Assembly (NCBI RefSeq): GCF_024105635.1 | Contig: NZ_WYDQ01000001.1 | Coordinates: 496,001 to 560,000, forward strand | DNA from: Oceanicola sp. 502str15 | Lineage (GTDB): Bacteria; Pseudomonadota; Alphaproteobacteria; Rhodobacterales; Rhodobacteraceae | Length of the DNA stretch: 64,000 nt | Direction: 5' to 3' | In this document: positions 17,182-26,200 of the stretch, one piece after another | Numbering within the stretch: the first letter of the stretch is position 1 | Layout: each line of letters begins with the position of its first letter | Program-made: the position numbers and the translations under genes | Notes under the pieces: generated by a model | Told to the model about the DNA's origin: nothing | Database searches by the model: none | The model's input: only the letters and a program-made list of their open reading frames with translations

Positions 17182-18849
17182 ATGGTGCGAGCCGCCGATC
17201 TTTTGGTGGAGTGCCTGCTGGCCCATGGGGCCGACCGGCTGTTCTGTGTTCCGGGCGAAAGCTACCTGGCGCTGCTCGATGCGCTGCACGGGCAGGAGGC
17301 GGTGGATGTCGTCGTCTGCCGCCACGAAGGCGGGGCAGGGATGGCCGCCGTGGCCGACGCCAAGCTCACCGGCAAGCCCGGCCTTCTGGCGGTGTCACGC
17401 GGCCCCGGCGCCATGAACGCCGCCATCGCCCTGCATCTGGCCGAGCAGGACGCCGTGCCGCTGGTGGTTCTGGTCGGGCAGGTGGCCCGATTCGAGCGCG
17501 GCCGCGGCGCGTTTCAGGAAATGGATTACGCCCGCGTCTTCGGCAGCTTCGCCAAGCACGTTGAGGAGGTCACCGATGCCTTCCGCCTCCCCGAAGCCCT
17601 CGCCCGCGCCTGGGCCGCGGCCCAATCCGGCACCCCCGGCCCGGCGGTTCTGGCCCTGCCCGAAGACATGCTGACCGATGACGTGACCGCCGCCGTCATC
17701 CCCCCCATCTCCGTGCCCGTCCCCGGCCCCTCGCAGGCCGACATCACCCGCGCCGCGCAGATGCTCTCCAAGGCCGAGCGCCCGCTCATCATCGCCGGCG
17801 GCGGCTTTGCCGCGCCCGCCACCCGCGCCGCGCTCAAGGCGCTGGCCGAAGGGCAGGGGATTCCGGTCGCGACCACCTTCAAGCATCAGGAAGTGTTCGA
17901 TAATTTCTCGCCCCTCTACGCCGGAAACCTCGGCTTCAAGGTGCCGCCCTCGCTCTGGAAAACCCTCGCCGAAGCCGACCTGATCCTTGCGCTCGGCACC
18001 CGTCTGGGCGATGTGCCGACGCAGGGCTACAAGATCCCCGCCGCCCCCGAGCCCACCCAGCCGCTGATCCACGTCTGGCCCGACCCGGCCGTGCTCACCC
18101 GCCTCTACCACGCCACCCTCGCCGTGCCCGCCGAGCCGTCGGCCTTCGCCGCCGCCCTCGCGCAGGCCGCGCCCGAGCCGCCCGACCGCGCCGGATGGGC
18201 CGCGCGCTGCAACGGCGCCGCGCTGGCGCTGCACCCGCAGGCGAAACCCCGCCAGGACGGGCTCGATTTCGGCGTGGTCGCCGCCGAACTCGCCCGGCAG
18301 GCCCCCCGCGATGCCATCGTCACCACCGATTCGGGCAACTTCTCCGGCTGGGTCCACCAGTTCTGGCCCTGGGACGGCAGCCAGCTTGCCGTCGGCGCGG
18401 TTGGCGGGGCCATGGGCCTCGGCATCCCCGGCGCGGTGGCCGCCTCTCTGCGCTTCCCGACCCGTTGCGTGCTCGGCTTCGCAGGCGACGGCGGCACCCT
18501 GATGACCGGCGCCGAACTCGCCACCGCTCAGGCCAAGGGCGCGACCCCCAAGATCGTCGTGGCCGACAACGGCACCTATGGCACCATCCGCCTGCATCAG
18601 GAGCGCGACTTTCCGGCCCGCATCTCCGGCACCGACCTCGACAACCCCGACTTCGCCGCATGGGCCGCCAGCTTCGGCCTCGCCAGCTTTTCCCTCGCCC
18701 CGGGCGACGACATAGAGGCCACCGTCACCGCCTTCCTCGCCCACCCCGGCGCGGCCCTGCTCTGCGTGGCCACCTCCGCCGAGGCGATCTCGGCCTATGT
18801 CACCGTCACCCAGCTGCGGGAGCGGTCGAAGCAGGCAGGCAAAAGCTGA
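17182..18849 (+). CDS. Thiamine-diphosphate-dependent enzyme, acetolactate synthase-like
   Basis: A 555-residue ThDP enzyme with the three-domain acetolactate-synthase/oxalyl-CoA-decarboxylase fold. The cofactor-activating Glu is in VVCRHEGGAGMAA near residue 48. The C-terminal ThDP/Mg motif GDGGTLMTGAELATAQ runs to the Asn of VVADNGTYGTI. ATG 17182 follows AGGGGAGGAGA. No small regulatory subunit is nearby and the next gene is a CoA ligase, so branched-chain amino-acid synthesis is unlikely. A 2-oxoacid decarboxylase or a 2-hydroxyacyl-CoA lyase-type activity would fit, but the motifs do not decide. Confidence 0.85.
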   Translation: MVRAADLLVECLLAHGADRLFCVPGESYLALLDALHGQEAVDVVVCRHEGGAGMAAVADAKLTGKPGLLAVSRGPGAMNAAIALHLAEQDAVPLVVLVGQVARFERGRGAFQEMDYARVFGSFAKHVEEVTDAFRLPEALARAWAAAQSGTPGPAVLALPEDMLTDDVTAAVIPPISVPVPGPSQADITRAAQMLSKAERPLIIAGGGFAAPATRAALKALAEGQGIPVATTFKHQEVFDNFSPLYAGNLGFKVPPSLWKTLAEADLILALGTRLGDVPTQGYKIPAAPEPTQPLIHVWPDPAVLTRLYHATLAVPAEPSAFAAALAQAAPEPPDRAGWAARCNGAALALHPQAKPRQDGLDFGVVAAELARQAPRDAIVTTDSGNFSGWVHQFWPWDGSQLAVGAVGGAMGLGIPGAVAASLRFPTRCVLGFAGDGGTLMTGAELATAQAKGATPKIVVADNGTYGTIRLHQERDFPARISGTDLDNPDFAAWAASFGLASFSLAPGDDIEATVTAFLAHPGAALLCVATSAEAISAYVTVTQLRERSKQAGKS

Positions 18850-20504
18850 TGGCCCCCTTCACCCGCCACCTCTCCAGCTGGCCCAAGGGCGTGCCGCTCC
18901 ACATCGAAATCCCGGCCCGCTCCATGGCACAGAACCTCGCGCTCACCGCGCAAGCCACCCCCGAGGGCCCGGCGATCCTCTACTACGGGCGCCACATCAC
19001 CTATGGCGCGCTTGCCGCCGAAGTGAATGCGCTCGCAGGCTGGCTCGCCGCGCAGGGCGTCGCCAAGGGCGACCGCGTGCTGCTCTACATGCAGAACTCC
19101 CCGCAGTTCATCGCTGGCTACTACGCGATCCTGCGCGCCGATGCCGTGGTGGTACCGGTCAACCCGATGAACCGCGCCGCCGAACTCGCCTACCTCTGCG
19201 AAGACACCGGCGCCGATGTGGCGCTCGCCGGGCAAGAGCTTCTCCCCTACCTCGCTGACACGCCCCTGCGCCAGATCCTCGCCGCCGCCTACGCCGAACA
19301 CACCGATCCTTCCTTCCCCTTCCAGCTCCCCGAGCCGCTGAACGCCCCCCCAACCCCCAGCGACGACCCCCGCGTCACCCCATGGTCCGCCGCCATCGCG
19401 CAGGGCCACCAGCCCGGCCCGATCACCGCCGCGCCTGATGACCTCGCCCTCATCCCCTACAGCTCCGGCACCACCGGCCAGCCCAAGGGCTGCATGCACT
19501 CGCACCGCACCGTCATGAGCACCTGCATCGGCAACACCGTCTGGAACCCCACGCGCGGCAACGGCACAACCCTTGCGAGCCTTCCCCTCTACCACGTCAC
19601 CGGCATGCAGAACTCGATGAACGCGCCGATCCTCAAGGGCGAGCCGATCATCCTGATGACCCGCTGGGACCGCGCCCTTGCCGCCTACCTCATCGAGCAC
19701 CACAAGGTCGCCCGCTGGCGCTCCATCACCACCATGGCCATCGACCTCGTCAACGACCCCAACCTCGACAGCTACGATCTCTCCAGCCTCGAAGTCATCG
19801 GCGGCGGCGGCGCTTCCATGCCCGAGGCGGTGGCGGCCAAGCTCAAGGATCTCACCGGCCTCGACTACATCGAAGGCTACGGCATGACCGAAACCATGGC
19901 GCCGTCGCACATCAATCCGCTCGACGCGCCGCGCCGCCAATGCCTCGGCATCCCCATATTCGACGTGGACTCCCGCGTGATCGACCCGGAGACAGGCGCC
20001 GAACTCGGCCCAAACGAGCCGGGCGAAATCATCATGCACGGGCCGCAAAACTTCCTCGGCTACTGGAACCGCCCCGAAGAAACCGAAGCCGCCCATATCG
20101 AGATCGACGGCAAGCGTTTCGTGCGCTCCGGCGATATCGGCCGCTACGACGAAACCGGCTTCTTCTACATCGTCGACCGGGTGAAGCGCATGGTCTCCGT
20201 CTCCGGCCTCAAGGTCTGGCCCACCGAGGTCGAAGGGCTCATGCACGCCCACCCCCAGATCACCGAATGCTGCATCATCGGCCGCCCCGACCCCCGCACC
20301 GGCGAGCGCGTGCGCGCCTATATCGTGCCCAAGGGCGAGGTGACGGCGGAGGAGATCACCAGCTGGTGCCGCGCCAACATGGCCGCCTACAAGGTGCCCA
20401 AGGAGATCGTCTTCGTGCAGTCCCTCCCGCGCTCCCCCTCCGGCAAGGTGCAATGGCGCGAGCTGATGGAGCAGGCCGCAACTGAAGCCCCTCTCGCGGG
20501 CTGA
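18849..20504 (+). CDS. AMP-forming acyl-CoA synthetase
   Basis: A 551-residue member of the ANL (AMP-binding) superfamily, which activates a carboxylic acid to acyl-AMP and then acyl-CoA. Motifs: P-loop YSSGTTGQPKGCMHSHR, YGMTETMAPSH, SGDIGRYDETGFFYIVDRVKRM, and the C-terminal catalytic Lys in RSPSGKVQWREL. The ATG overlaps the stop of the ThDP gene (TGATG), so the two are translationally coupled. It resembles medium/long-chain fatty acid ligases; the real substrate is unknown. Confidence 0.93.
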   Translation: MAPFTRHLSSWPKGVPLHIEIPARSMAQNLALTAQATPEGPAILYYGRHITYGALAAEVNALAGWLAAQGVAKGDRVLLYMQNSPQFIAGYYAILRADAVVVPVNPMNRAAELAYLCEDTGADVALAGQELLPYLADTPLRQILAAAYAEHTDPSFPFQLPEPLNAPPTPSDDPRVTPWSAAIAQGHQPGPITAAPDDLALIPYSSGTTGQPKGCMHSHRTVMSTCIGNTVWNPTRGNGTTLASLPLYHVTGMQNSMNAPILKGEPIILMTRWDRALAAYLIEHHKVARWRSITTMAIDLVNDPNLDSYDLSSLEVIGGGGASMPEAVAAKLKDLTGLDYIEGYGMTETMAPSHINPLDAPRRQCLGIPIFDVDSRVIDPETGAELGPNEPGEIIMHGPQNFLGYWNRPEETEAAHIEIDGKRFVRSGDIGRYDETGFFYIVDRVKRMVSVSGLKVWPTEVEGLMHAHPQITECCIIGRPDPRTGERVRAYIVPKGEVTAEEITSWCRANMAAYKVPKEIVFVQSLPRSPSGKVQWRELMEQAATEAPLAG

Positions 20505-20667
20505 CCCTGCGCGCGCCGCGCCCGTCCCCGGCGCTTGATATCTCGCCCCCGCCGCCGCAAGAATGCCCCCCACGCTGCCCAATCCCCAACCCGGAGCCCT
20601 CCGCCTTGGTCCATCGCCCGCCCCAAGCCTGCGTCCCGCGCCGTGCCCCCCGCCCGGAGCGCCCGGC

Positions 20668-20868
20668 ATGAAGAACATGTTCGACCTCCAGCACCCGTTC
20701 TTCCGCCAGCTCTGGCGCCGCATCGCCGTCACCGCCATCGCCTTCGCCTGGGCCGGGGTCGAATATGCCTCCGGCGCCCCGGCCTGGGCCGCGCTCTTCG
20801 CCGCCGCCGGGGCATGGTGCGTCTACCAGTTCTTCGTGATCTGGACAGACCCGCCCGAGGACGACTGA
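20668..20868 (+). CDS. Small membrane protein, DUF3329-like
   Basis: A 66-residue protein beginning MKNMFDLQHPFFRQLWRRIA, followed by two hydrophobic segments (about 18-35 and 38-57) and an acidic tail. The pattern of an HPFFR-LWRR start plus two membrane helices matches small DUF3329-type proteins of Rhodobacteraceae. An in-frame ATG at 20563 exists but would add a proline-rich, non-conserved leader. No clear function. Confidence 0.6.
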   Translation: MKNMFDLQHPFFRQLWRRIAVTAIAFAWAGVEYASGAPAWAALFAAAGAWCVYQFFVIWTDPPEDD

Positions 20869-20936
20869 CGCCGCCGCCGCCCGTCTGCGGCAATCGTGAA
20901 CGATGTCCTGCCCCACCGTCCCGAATGGTTGACGGC

Positions 20937-21146
20937 TCAGGGGGCCGGGGCTTTGCATTTCGGGTATGCACGGGGTGTGTACAGCCTGTGTACAGCTTGT
21001 GCCTGTGATCTCTCCGCCACAGCTTTGCGTTTTGCAAAAAGCTTGAACCACCGCACGCCGTGCCGCTCGTAGAAGGCATCGATCTCCTCGGGCGTGTCCT
21101 TGCGGCGCGGATCGGGGCGGATGAAGAGGGTCAGAATGGGTGTCAT
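20937..21146 (-). CDS. Small uncharacterised protein
   Basis: A 69-residue reading frame beginning MTPILTLFIRPDPRRKDTPE. A strong Shine-Dalgarno (AGGAGG) lies seven bases before the ATG, which supports expression. It contains an EEIDAFYERHGVRWFKLF segment and a basic C terminus. I do not recognise the family. Its 3' third overlaps an 11-bp-period repeat element also found near 48.1 kb, so the C-terminal residues may be coded by repeat DNA. It is divergent from the LysR gene. Confidence 0.5.
   Translation of the reverse strand: MTPILTLFIRPDPRRKDTPEEIDAFYERHGVRWFKLFAKRKAVAERSQAQAVHRLYTPRAYPKCKAPAP
20952..21007 (+). repeat. 11-bp-period repeat element, copy 1
   Basis: The stretch begins TTTGCATTT, then GTATGCAC, followed by tandem 11-mers: TGTGTACAGCC, TGTGTACAGCT and TGTGCCTGTGA. 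The same arrangement occurs inverted at 48073-48129. Order, period and lead-in sequence all match, so the two are copies of one dispersed element. Function unknown. Confidence 0.6.
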
Positions 21147-21231
21147 TTCGGCCTCCTGAGTTGCGATAATGAAAAGATACCGCCATGATTGGCCTGTGAA
21201 ATCGGCCAATATCGGAGGCTTCTTTTCAAAA

Positions 21232-22116
21232 ATGATAAACTGGGATGACCTGCGCCTGTTCTTCCACGTGGCCGAGTCCGGCGGCCTCTCCGCCGCCGCC
21301 CGCGAAACCGCCACCAGCCCCGCCACCCTCGGGCGGCGGATGCTCGCGCTGGAGCAGGAACTGGGTCAAGTTCTCTTTGTAAGGTCCCGAAATGGCTACG
21401 AAATAACCCCCGAAGGGCAGGGGCTCCTGGCCCGCACCCGCCCCATGGCCGCCGCCTTCCGCGCGCTCGAACAATGGCGCGATGCCACCGCCCATCGCCC
21501 CGCCGTCCGGATCTCCGCCGGCACCGCAACCTCCGCTTTCATGGCCGACCATTTCACCGAGCTCTGGCGCCCCGAAGACCCCTTCCGCATCACTTTCTGC
21601 ACCACCGAAGCCCGGCTCGACATTGCCCACCGCGAGGTGGACATCGGCATTCGCAACGCCCCGCCCGACAGCGGCAACCTCGCCTCCAAGCCTCTGGAAA
21701 CCCTGCGCTTTGCCCCGTTCCGCGCCCGCCACATGCCCGAGCTGGAAGGAGCGGGCTGGGTGGCCGTCGACGCGGCCCACGCGGTGCATCCCGCCGCCCG
21801 CTGGGTGCTGCGCCAGAGGGTGCAGGTCGTGGCCTGGGCCTCCTCCGTCTCCACCCTCCACGACCTCGTGCGCGGCTGCGCCGGCATCGGCGTCATGCCC
21901 TGTTTCATCGCCGACGCCGACCCCCGCCTGACCCGCGCAGGCCCGCTGATCGACGAATTAACCGAGCGGCAACACCTCGTGACCCATAATGATGACCGTC
22001 ACCGCCCCGAGATCCGCGAGGTCAGCCGCCGCATCTCCGCCCTCTTCGCCGCCCACGCCCCGCTTCTGGCGGGCGAGCGTCCGCTTGGACTGGCGGGAGA
22101 GGCGGCGCAGGGCTAG
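21232..22116 (+). CDS. LysR family transcriptional regulator
   Basis: A 294-residue LysR-type regulator. The N-terminal helix-turn-helix is seen as LRLFFHVAESGGLSAAARET (6-25) with SPATLGRRMLALEQELGQVLF. The remaining part is the periplasmic-binding-fold effector domain, which reads somewhat short and divergent. MINWDDLR at 21232 was taken as the start because it fits family N termini; GGAGG is rather far upstream. Divergent from the 69-residue gene and followed after 9 bp by argE, so it may control either. Confidence 0.9.
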   Translation: MINWDDLRLFFHVAESGGLSAAARETATSPATLGRRMLALEQELGQVLFVRSRNGYEITPEGQGLLARTRPMAAAFRALEQWRDATAHRPAVRISAGTATSAFMADHFTELWRPEDPFRITFCTTEARLDIAHREVDIGIRNAPPDSGNLASKPLETLRFAPFRARHMPELEGAGWVAVDAAHAVHPAARWVLRQRVQVVAWASSVSTLHDLVRGCAGIGVMPCFIADADPRLTRAGPLIDELTERQHLVTHNDDRHRPEIREVSRRISALFAAHAPLLAGERPLGLAGEAAQG

Positions 22117-22125
22117 GGTCGCTCC

Positions 22126-23283
22126 ATGAGCGAACTTGATCATACGCTGGAACTTCTGGGCGATTTGGTGGCCTGTCCCACCGTGTCCTCCGAGAGCAAC
22201 CTTGCCTGCATCGACATGCTGGCCGAACGGCTCGAAAAGGCCGGTGCTCGCGTCGAGGTCTTCAAGGACGAGACGGGCGAAAAAGCCAACCTTTACGCCA
22301 GCTTGGGCCCCGATGTTAAAGGCGGCATCCTGCTCTCTGGCCATTCCGACGTGGTGCCCGTCGAGGGCCAGGACTGGAGCAGCGACCCCTTCGCCATGAC
22401 CGAGGCCAACGGTCGCCTCCACGGGCGCGGCACCTGCGACATGAAGGGCTTCATCGCTGCCTGCGTCGCCATGGCCCCCCAACTCGCCGCACAGGCCAGC
22501 TCCCGCCCCCTCCACTTCGCCTTCACCCATGACGAGGAGGTCGGCTGCCTCGGCGCCAAGTCCTTGGCGGACCAGCTCAAAAATCGCGAGAACCTGCCCT
22601 CCGTCGCCATCATCGGCGAGCCGACCTCCATGCGCGTCGTCGAGGGCCACAAGGGCTGCTGCGAGTACACCACCCGCTTCTCGGGCCGCTCCGGCCACGG
22701 CTCCGATCCGGCCGCGGGCGTCAATGCCGTCGAATACGCCAGCCGCTACATCGCCCGCCTGATGGAGCTGCGCGAAACCCTCAAGGCCCGCACCCCGCCC
22801 GCCAGCCCCTTCGAGCCGCCCTGGACCACCATCAACACCGGCGCGCTGATCGGCGGGCACGCCCATAACGTGATCCCCGCGCAGGCCGAGGTGCAGTGGG
22901 AGATGCGCCCGGTGGCCGAGGGCGACGCGAGCTTCGTGCGCGGTGAATTGCAGCGTTATATCAACGAGATGCTCCTGCCCGAGATGCAGGCCATCGCGCC
23001 CGAGGCCGCGATCTGGACCGAAACCGTCGGAGAGACCCCGGGTCTCATGCCGATGTCGGAGGGCGAGGCCGCCGCGCTCGCCTGCGCGCTCACCGGCTCC
23101 AACGGCGGGGCGCTTGTGCCGTTCAACACCGAGGCGGGGATCTTCCAGCAGCTCGGGATCGACGTGATCGTCTGCGGCCCCGGCTCCATCGAGCAGGCCC
23201 ACAAGCCCGACGAATACCTTGAAATTTCGCAGCTCCAGCAATGCCTTGCCATGCTCGAACGGCTCGGCCCCCGGCTCGCCTAG
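22126..23283 (+). CDS. argE: Acetylornithine deacetylase
   Basis: A 385-residue M20 metallopeptidase-family hydrolase that releases ornithine from N-acetylornithine in arginine synthesis. Zinc-site motifs: LSGHSDVVPVEGQDW, GRGTCDMKGF (bridging Asp), the catalytic Glu pair in THDEEVGCLG, and IIGEPTSMRVVEGHKG. The length and the motifs fit ArgE better than DapE. It follows LysR and converges on a CoA-transferase gene with only three bases between the stops. Confidence 0.9.
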   Translation: MSELDHTLELLGDLVACPTVSSESNLACIDMLAERLEKAGARVEVFKDETGEKANLYASLGPDVKGGILLSGHSDVVPVEGQDWSSDPFAMTEANGRLHGRGTCDMKGFIAACVAMAPQLAAQASSRPLHFAFTHDEEVGCLGAKSLADQLKNRENLPSVAIIGEPTSMRVVEGHKGCCEYTTRFSGRSGHGSDPAAGVNAVEYASRYIARLMELRETLKARTPPASPFEPPWTTINTGALIGGHAHNVIPAQAEVQWEMRPVAEGDASFVRGELQRYINEMLLPEMQAIAPEAAIWTETVGETPGLMPMSEGEAAALACALTGSNGGALVPFNTEAGIFQQLGIDVIVCGPGSIEQAHKPDEYLEISQLQQCLAMLERLGPRLA

Positions 23284-23286
23284 CGG

Positions 23287-24456
23287 CTACTGTGCCGCCG
23301 ATTTCAGCTCCAGCGCGGCCAGCACTTCCTCGGTATGCTCGCCCAGTTTCGGCGCGCCCCGGGCATGGCCCGGCCCGTCATGGGCAAACCGGAACCCGGC
23401 GTTGAGCACCGTTGCCCGGCCGCCATCGGCCGGCACATCCAGAAACAGGTCGCGCCCCTCCAGCTGCTCCAGCTCCATCGCGTCCAGCACGCTGCGCACC
23501 TTGCCCGCGGGCACGCCCGCGGCGGCAAGGCGGGCCTCCAGTGCATCGGAATTTTCCTTGGCAAAATAGGGCTGTAACGCCGCCTGAAGCGCCTCGTCAT
23601 GCACCATCCGCGCCTCCGGCGTGGCAAAGCGCGGGTCGTCCAGAAGCGCCTCGCACCCCAGCGCCGCCATCAGCCGTTCCACCTGCACCTGCTGCACCGC
23701 GCCAATGGTGATCTGCCCGTCGGCGCAGGCAAAGGTATCGGCCGTCGGCGCGCCCGAAAACCCGCGATTCCCGCTGCGGCTGGGCGGGGTGCCGTTGATG
23801 AGCATCGCCCCCACGACCGAGCTCATCATCACCATGGTCGCATCCAGCATCGACACGTCGATGACCTGCCCCTTGCCCTCCGGATCGGCCCGCTGCTGGG
23901 TGACGGCGGCCAGGATCGCAAAGGCGGTGAGCAGGGCGCAATAGGTGTCGACGATCGGGAAGCCGACCCGCAAAGGCTTTTCATTTCCGGGGCTTCCGGT
24001 CAGCGTCATCAGCCCCGAGACCGACTGGATCACCTGGTCGATGGCCGGAAAATCGCGCATCGGCCCGTCCTGGCCGAAGCCCGAAACCGCGCAGCAGATC
24101 AGCCCCGGATTGGCCTTTCTCAGCGCCTCCGCCCCCAGGCCCAGCCGCTCGGCCACGCCGGGGCGGAAGTTTTCAACAAAAACATCCGACTGCGCGATGA
24201 TCGCCAGCGCCGCTTCGCGGCCTTCATCAGATTTTAAGTCCAGTATGACAGATTTCTTTCCAGCATTCGCACCAATGAAGGGTTCGGCCATGCCACGCCG
24301 CTCCGGATCGCGGGTGTAAAACCGCATCGCGTCGCCCTGCGGCGGCTCGACCTTGATGACTTCAGCGCCGAGGAGGCACAGAAACTGCGTTGCCAGTGGT
24401 CCGGCGATGACATGGCTGAAATCTGCAATCCGTAGCCCGGCCAGCGGTTGGGCCAT
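23287..24456 (-). CDS. CaiB/BaiF family (class III) CoA-transferase
   Basis: About 389 residues. The N terminus MAQPLAGLRIADFSHVIAGP is typical. An ATG at 24468 is also possible, but GGAG lies eight bases before the ATG at 24456. The catalytic Asp that carries the acyl group is in FPIVDTYCALL. Class III enzymes move CoA between carboxylic acids. The gene lies downstream of marR on the same strand and has its own promoter with a MarR-type operator at 24501, so it belongs to the same regulon as the plus-strand CoA-transferases. Confidence 0.92.
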   Translation of the reverse strand: MAQPLAGLRIADFSHVIAGPLATQFLCLLGAEVIKVEPPQGDAMRFYTRDPERRGMAEPFIGANAGKKSVILDLKSDEGREAALAIIAQSDVFVENFRPGVAERLGLGAEALRKANPGLICCAVSGFGQDGPMRDFPAIDQVIQSVSGLMTLTGSPGNEKPLRVGFPIVDTYCALLTAFAILAAVTQQRADPEGKGQVIDVSMLDATMVMMSSVVGAMLINGTPPSRSGNRGFSGAPTADTFACADGQITIGAVQQVQVERLMAALGCEALLDDPRFATPEARMVHDEALQAALQPYFAKENSDALEARLAAAGVPAGKVRSVLDAMELEQLEGRDLFLDVPADGGRATVLNAGFRFAHDGPGHARGAPKLGEHTEEVLAALELKSAAQ

Positions 24457-24500
24457 GTGTTTCTCCATCCCTGAACGGGCCCGAGAGGATCGGGCTCACA

Positions 24501-24519
24501 TAGTTCATTTTAGAAACTA
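24501..24519 (-). promoter_or_regulatory. MarR-type operator 1 with overlapping promoter
   Basis: TAGTTCATTTTAGAAACTA is an 8-3-8 pseudopalindrome. On the minus strand a TTGACC -35 box (24532-24537 on the plus strand) is 17 bp from TCTAAA (24509-24514), which lies in the operator. A bound repressor would cover the -10 region of the CoA-transferase gene. It matches the sites at 25092 and 27448. Confidence 0.65.
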
Positions 24520-24533
24520 TTTGGCAGGGCCGG

Positions 24534-25001
24534 TCAAGCAGTCCGCTGGTCGAGGTGGGAGATGAGCCGCCAGGTCAGGTCGAAGTAGAGCTCGCGTTCG
24601 GCCGGCGAGAGGGGCGCAAGCAGGGCGTCCTGCATCGCGGTGATGTCCGGCATCACCTCGTCATAGAGCTTCTGGCCCTCCGCGGTCAGATGCACCGCGT
24701 TGTACCGCCTGTCGCCGTCGCCCTTGCGCCGTTCGATGAGCCCGGTGCTTTCGAGTTCGTTGACCAGCTTGGTCAGGGCGGACTTCTTCAGCACCACGGC
24801 CCCGGCCAGGTCTTTCTGCGAGACGCCGGGGTTGAGGCCGATGAGGCTGATGACGGCAATGCCGCCCGAGGGCACGTCATGCTCCTCGAAGACGCGCTCG
24901 TTGTGGCCACGAAGATGCGCACGCAGCGCGCGGGTGGCAAAGGACAGGTCACGGGCGAGCGGCCCCAGTGTCAGCTCCACTTTCGGGATTTCGTCGCTCA
25001 T
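24534..25001 (-). CDS. MarR family transcriptional regulator
   Basis: A 155-residue winged-helix regulator. The DNA-binding part covers about residues 52-110, with VSQKDLAGAVVLKKSALTKLVNELESTGLIERRKGDGDRR containing the recognition helix and the wing. MarR proteins normally repress until a ligand, often an aromatic acid or its CoA ester, binds. Three nearly identical operators at 24501, 25092 and 27448 surround this gene and precede three transcription units, so it is the likely local repressor and probably autoregulated. Confidence 0.92.
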   Translation of the reverse strand: MSDEIPKVELTLGPLARDLSFATRALRAHLRGHNERVFEEHDVPSGGIAVISLIGLNPGVSQKDLAGAVVLKKSALTKLVNELESTGLIERRKGDGDRRYNAVHLTAEGQKLYDEVMPDITAMQDALLAPLSPAERELYFDLTWRLISHLDQRTA

Positions 25002-25057
25002 TCCGCCCCTTCGATCCGCTGTTCAGCCCCCGCCTGAGCTACAGTCAGGAAGAAAGC

Positions 25058-25110
25058 CTGTCAAACTCGGGAGTTGACAGCCGCGCTCAAATGGTTTCCA
25101 AAGTGAACTA
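25058..25110. promoter_or_regulatory. Divergent promoter with MarR-type operator 2
   Basis: The operator TGGTTTCCAAAGTGAACTA is at 25092-25110 (8-3-8). Two back-to-back TTGACA -35 boxes are seen: plus strand at 25074-25079 and minus strand at 25059-25064. Together they form the inverted repeat CTGTCAA...TTGACAG. For the plus promoter a 17-bp spacing puts a weak -10 (TCCAAA) inside the operator, the same layout as at operator 1. It serves marR (minus) and the dehydratase-like genes (plus). Confidence 0.6.
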
Positions 25111-25129
25111 AATTGCCTGTGGAGGATTT

Positions 25130-26200
25130 GTGGGCGCGAGGGAGGATCTGATTGCGGCGTTCGAGGGCCGCGCCGAGGCGGTGGTCACGGGCGCCGTGCC
25201 GCTGGTGGGCCTTTTCGGTGACGGCTGCCCGGAGGCGCTCATTGCCGGGGCAGGGGGCCGGGCCGTAGAGGTCAAGGCGCCGCCGCTCGGAGAGATCGCG
25301 CATGATCCCGGCATCGCCCGGGTGATCGAGCCCTTCATGGATGCCTTCGCCAGCCACTTCCTGCACCGCTTCGCCGCCGGCGCGTTCAGCAATTACGCCG
25401 CCATCCTCTTCTGCCGAGACGACGTGGCGGCCCTCGCGGCCTACCAATACGCGCTGGAAATGCGGCGTCAGGGGATGGTCGGACCGGGGCCGCGGCTGAT
25501 CCTATGGAACCTTGCCCATGGCACAGGTGAGGCGCTGCATCGCTTCAACATGGCCGAGGCCGAACGGGCGCTGCAAGAGCTGCACGAGGCGCTGGGTCCA
25601 CAGGCGGACGAAGACCGGATGCAGGCGGCCATGGCGGCCGAAAGCCTGCGGCAGAAGGCTTGTGCAACGCTTGAAGGTTCCGCCTCAAGCGCCTCTGATA
25701 ACTTCATCTTTCGCAATGCAGGGCGATGGCTGGAGCCGGGCCATCACGCCGCTCTGCTGTCCACGTTCGAGCCTTCCGAACCCACCCGGAAGCCTCGCGC
25801 AGCACTCATCGGCACCGCCGCCGATACACCTGCGCTGCACGGGCTCTGCGATACCCTCGGCCTCGCCGTGACTGACCAATCGCCCTACGGCCGGATCTGG
25901 CCCGGCTGCCACGCGGGCCCGGCCAACCTGTCGGCCCTGCTGCGCAAGGTGGCCGAAGAGCCCCTGAACATCCGCACCAATCCACCCGCCCGTTTCAATG
26001 CCGCGCTCGATGCCGCGCTTTCCGACTGCGACCTCGTGATCGCCTCGGTCGACAGCAATGATGACAGCTTCGGATGGGAAATCCCGCGCCTGCGCCGCAG
26101 CCTCGCCGTGCCGCTGGTCGACCTCGGGTTCCGCCCGTTCCGCCCCGGCCCGGACTGGCTTTCGAAGGCCCGCGCCCGCATCGAGGAGGCCCTGCAATGA
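25130..26200 (+). CDS. 2-hydroxyacyl-CoA dehydratase-like protein, small-subunit type
   Basis: A 356-residue protein read from GTG after GGAGGA. Its layout matches HgdB/BcrB-type D-component subunits: CPEALIAGAGGRAVEV, then DAFASHFLHRFAAGAF, then a core strand (AAILFCRDDVAALAAYQYAL). The subunits of this family hold a [4Fe-4S] cluster through Cys at set positions. Here the expected CxxxR and CD positions read FASHFLHR and RDD, so the ligands appear lost. It overlaps the second subunit gene by four bases. Assignment to the fold is fair; activity is unknown. Confidence 0.7.
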   Translation: MGAREDLIAAFEGRAEAVVTGAVPLVGLFGDGCPEALIAGAGGRAVEVKAPPLGEIAHDPGIARVIEPFMDAFASHFLHRFAAGAFSNYAAILFCRDDVAALAAYQYALEMRRQGMVGPGPRLILWNLAHGTGEALHRFNMAEAERALQELHEALGPQADEDRMQAAMAAESLRQKACATLEGSASSASDNFIFRNAGRWLEPGHHAALLSTFEPSEPTRKPRAALIGTAADTPALHGLCDTLGLAVTDQSPYGRIWPGCHAGPANLSALLRKVAEEPLNIRTNPPARFNAALDAALSDCDLVIASVDSNDDSFGWEIPRLRRSLAVPLVDLGFRPFRPGPDWLSKARARIEEALQ

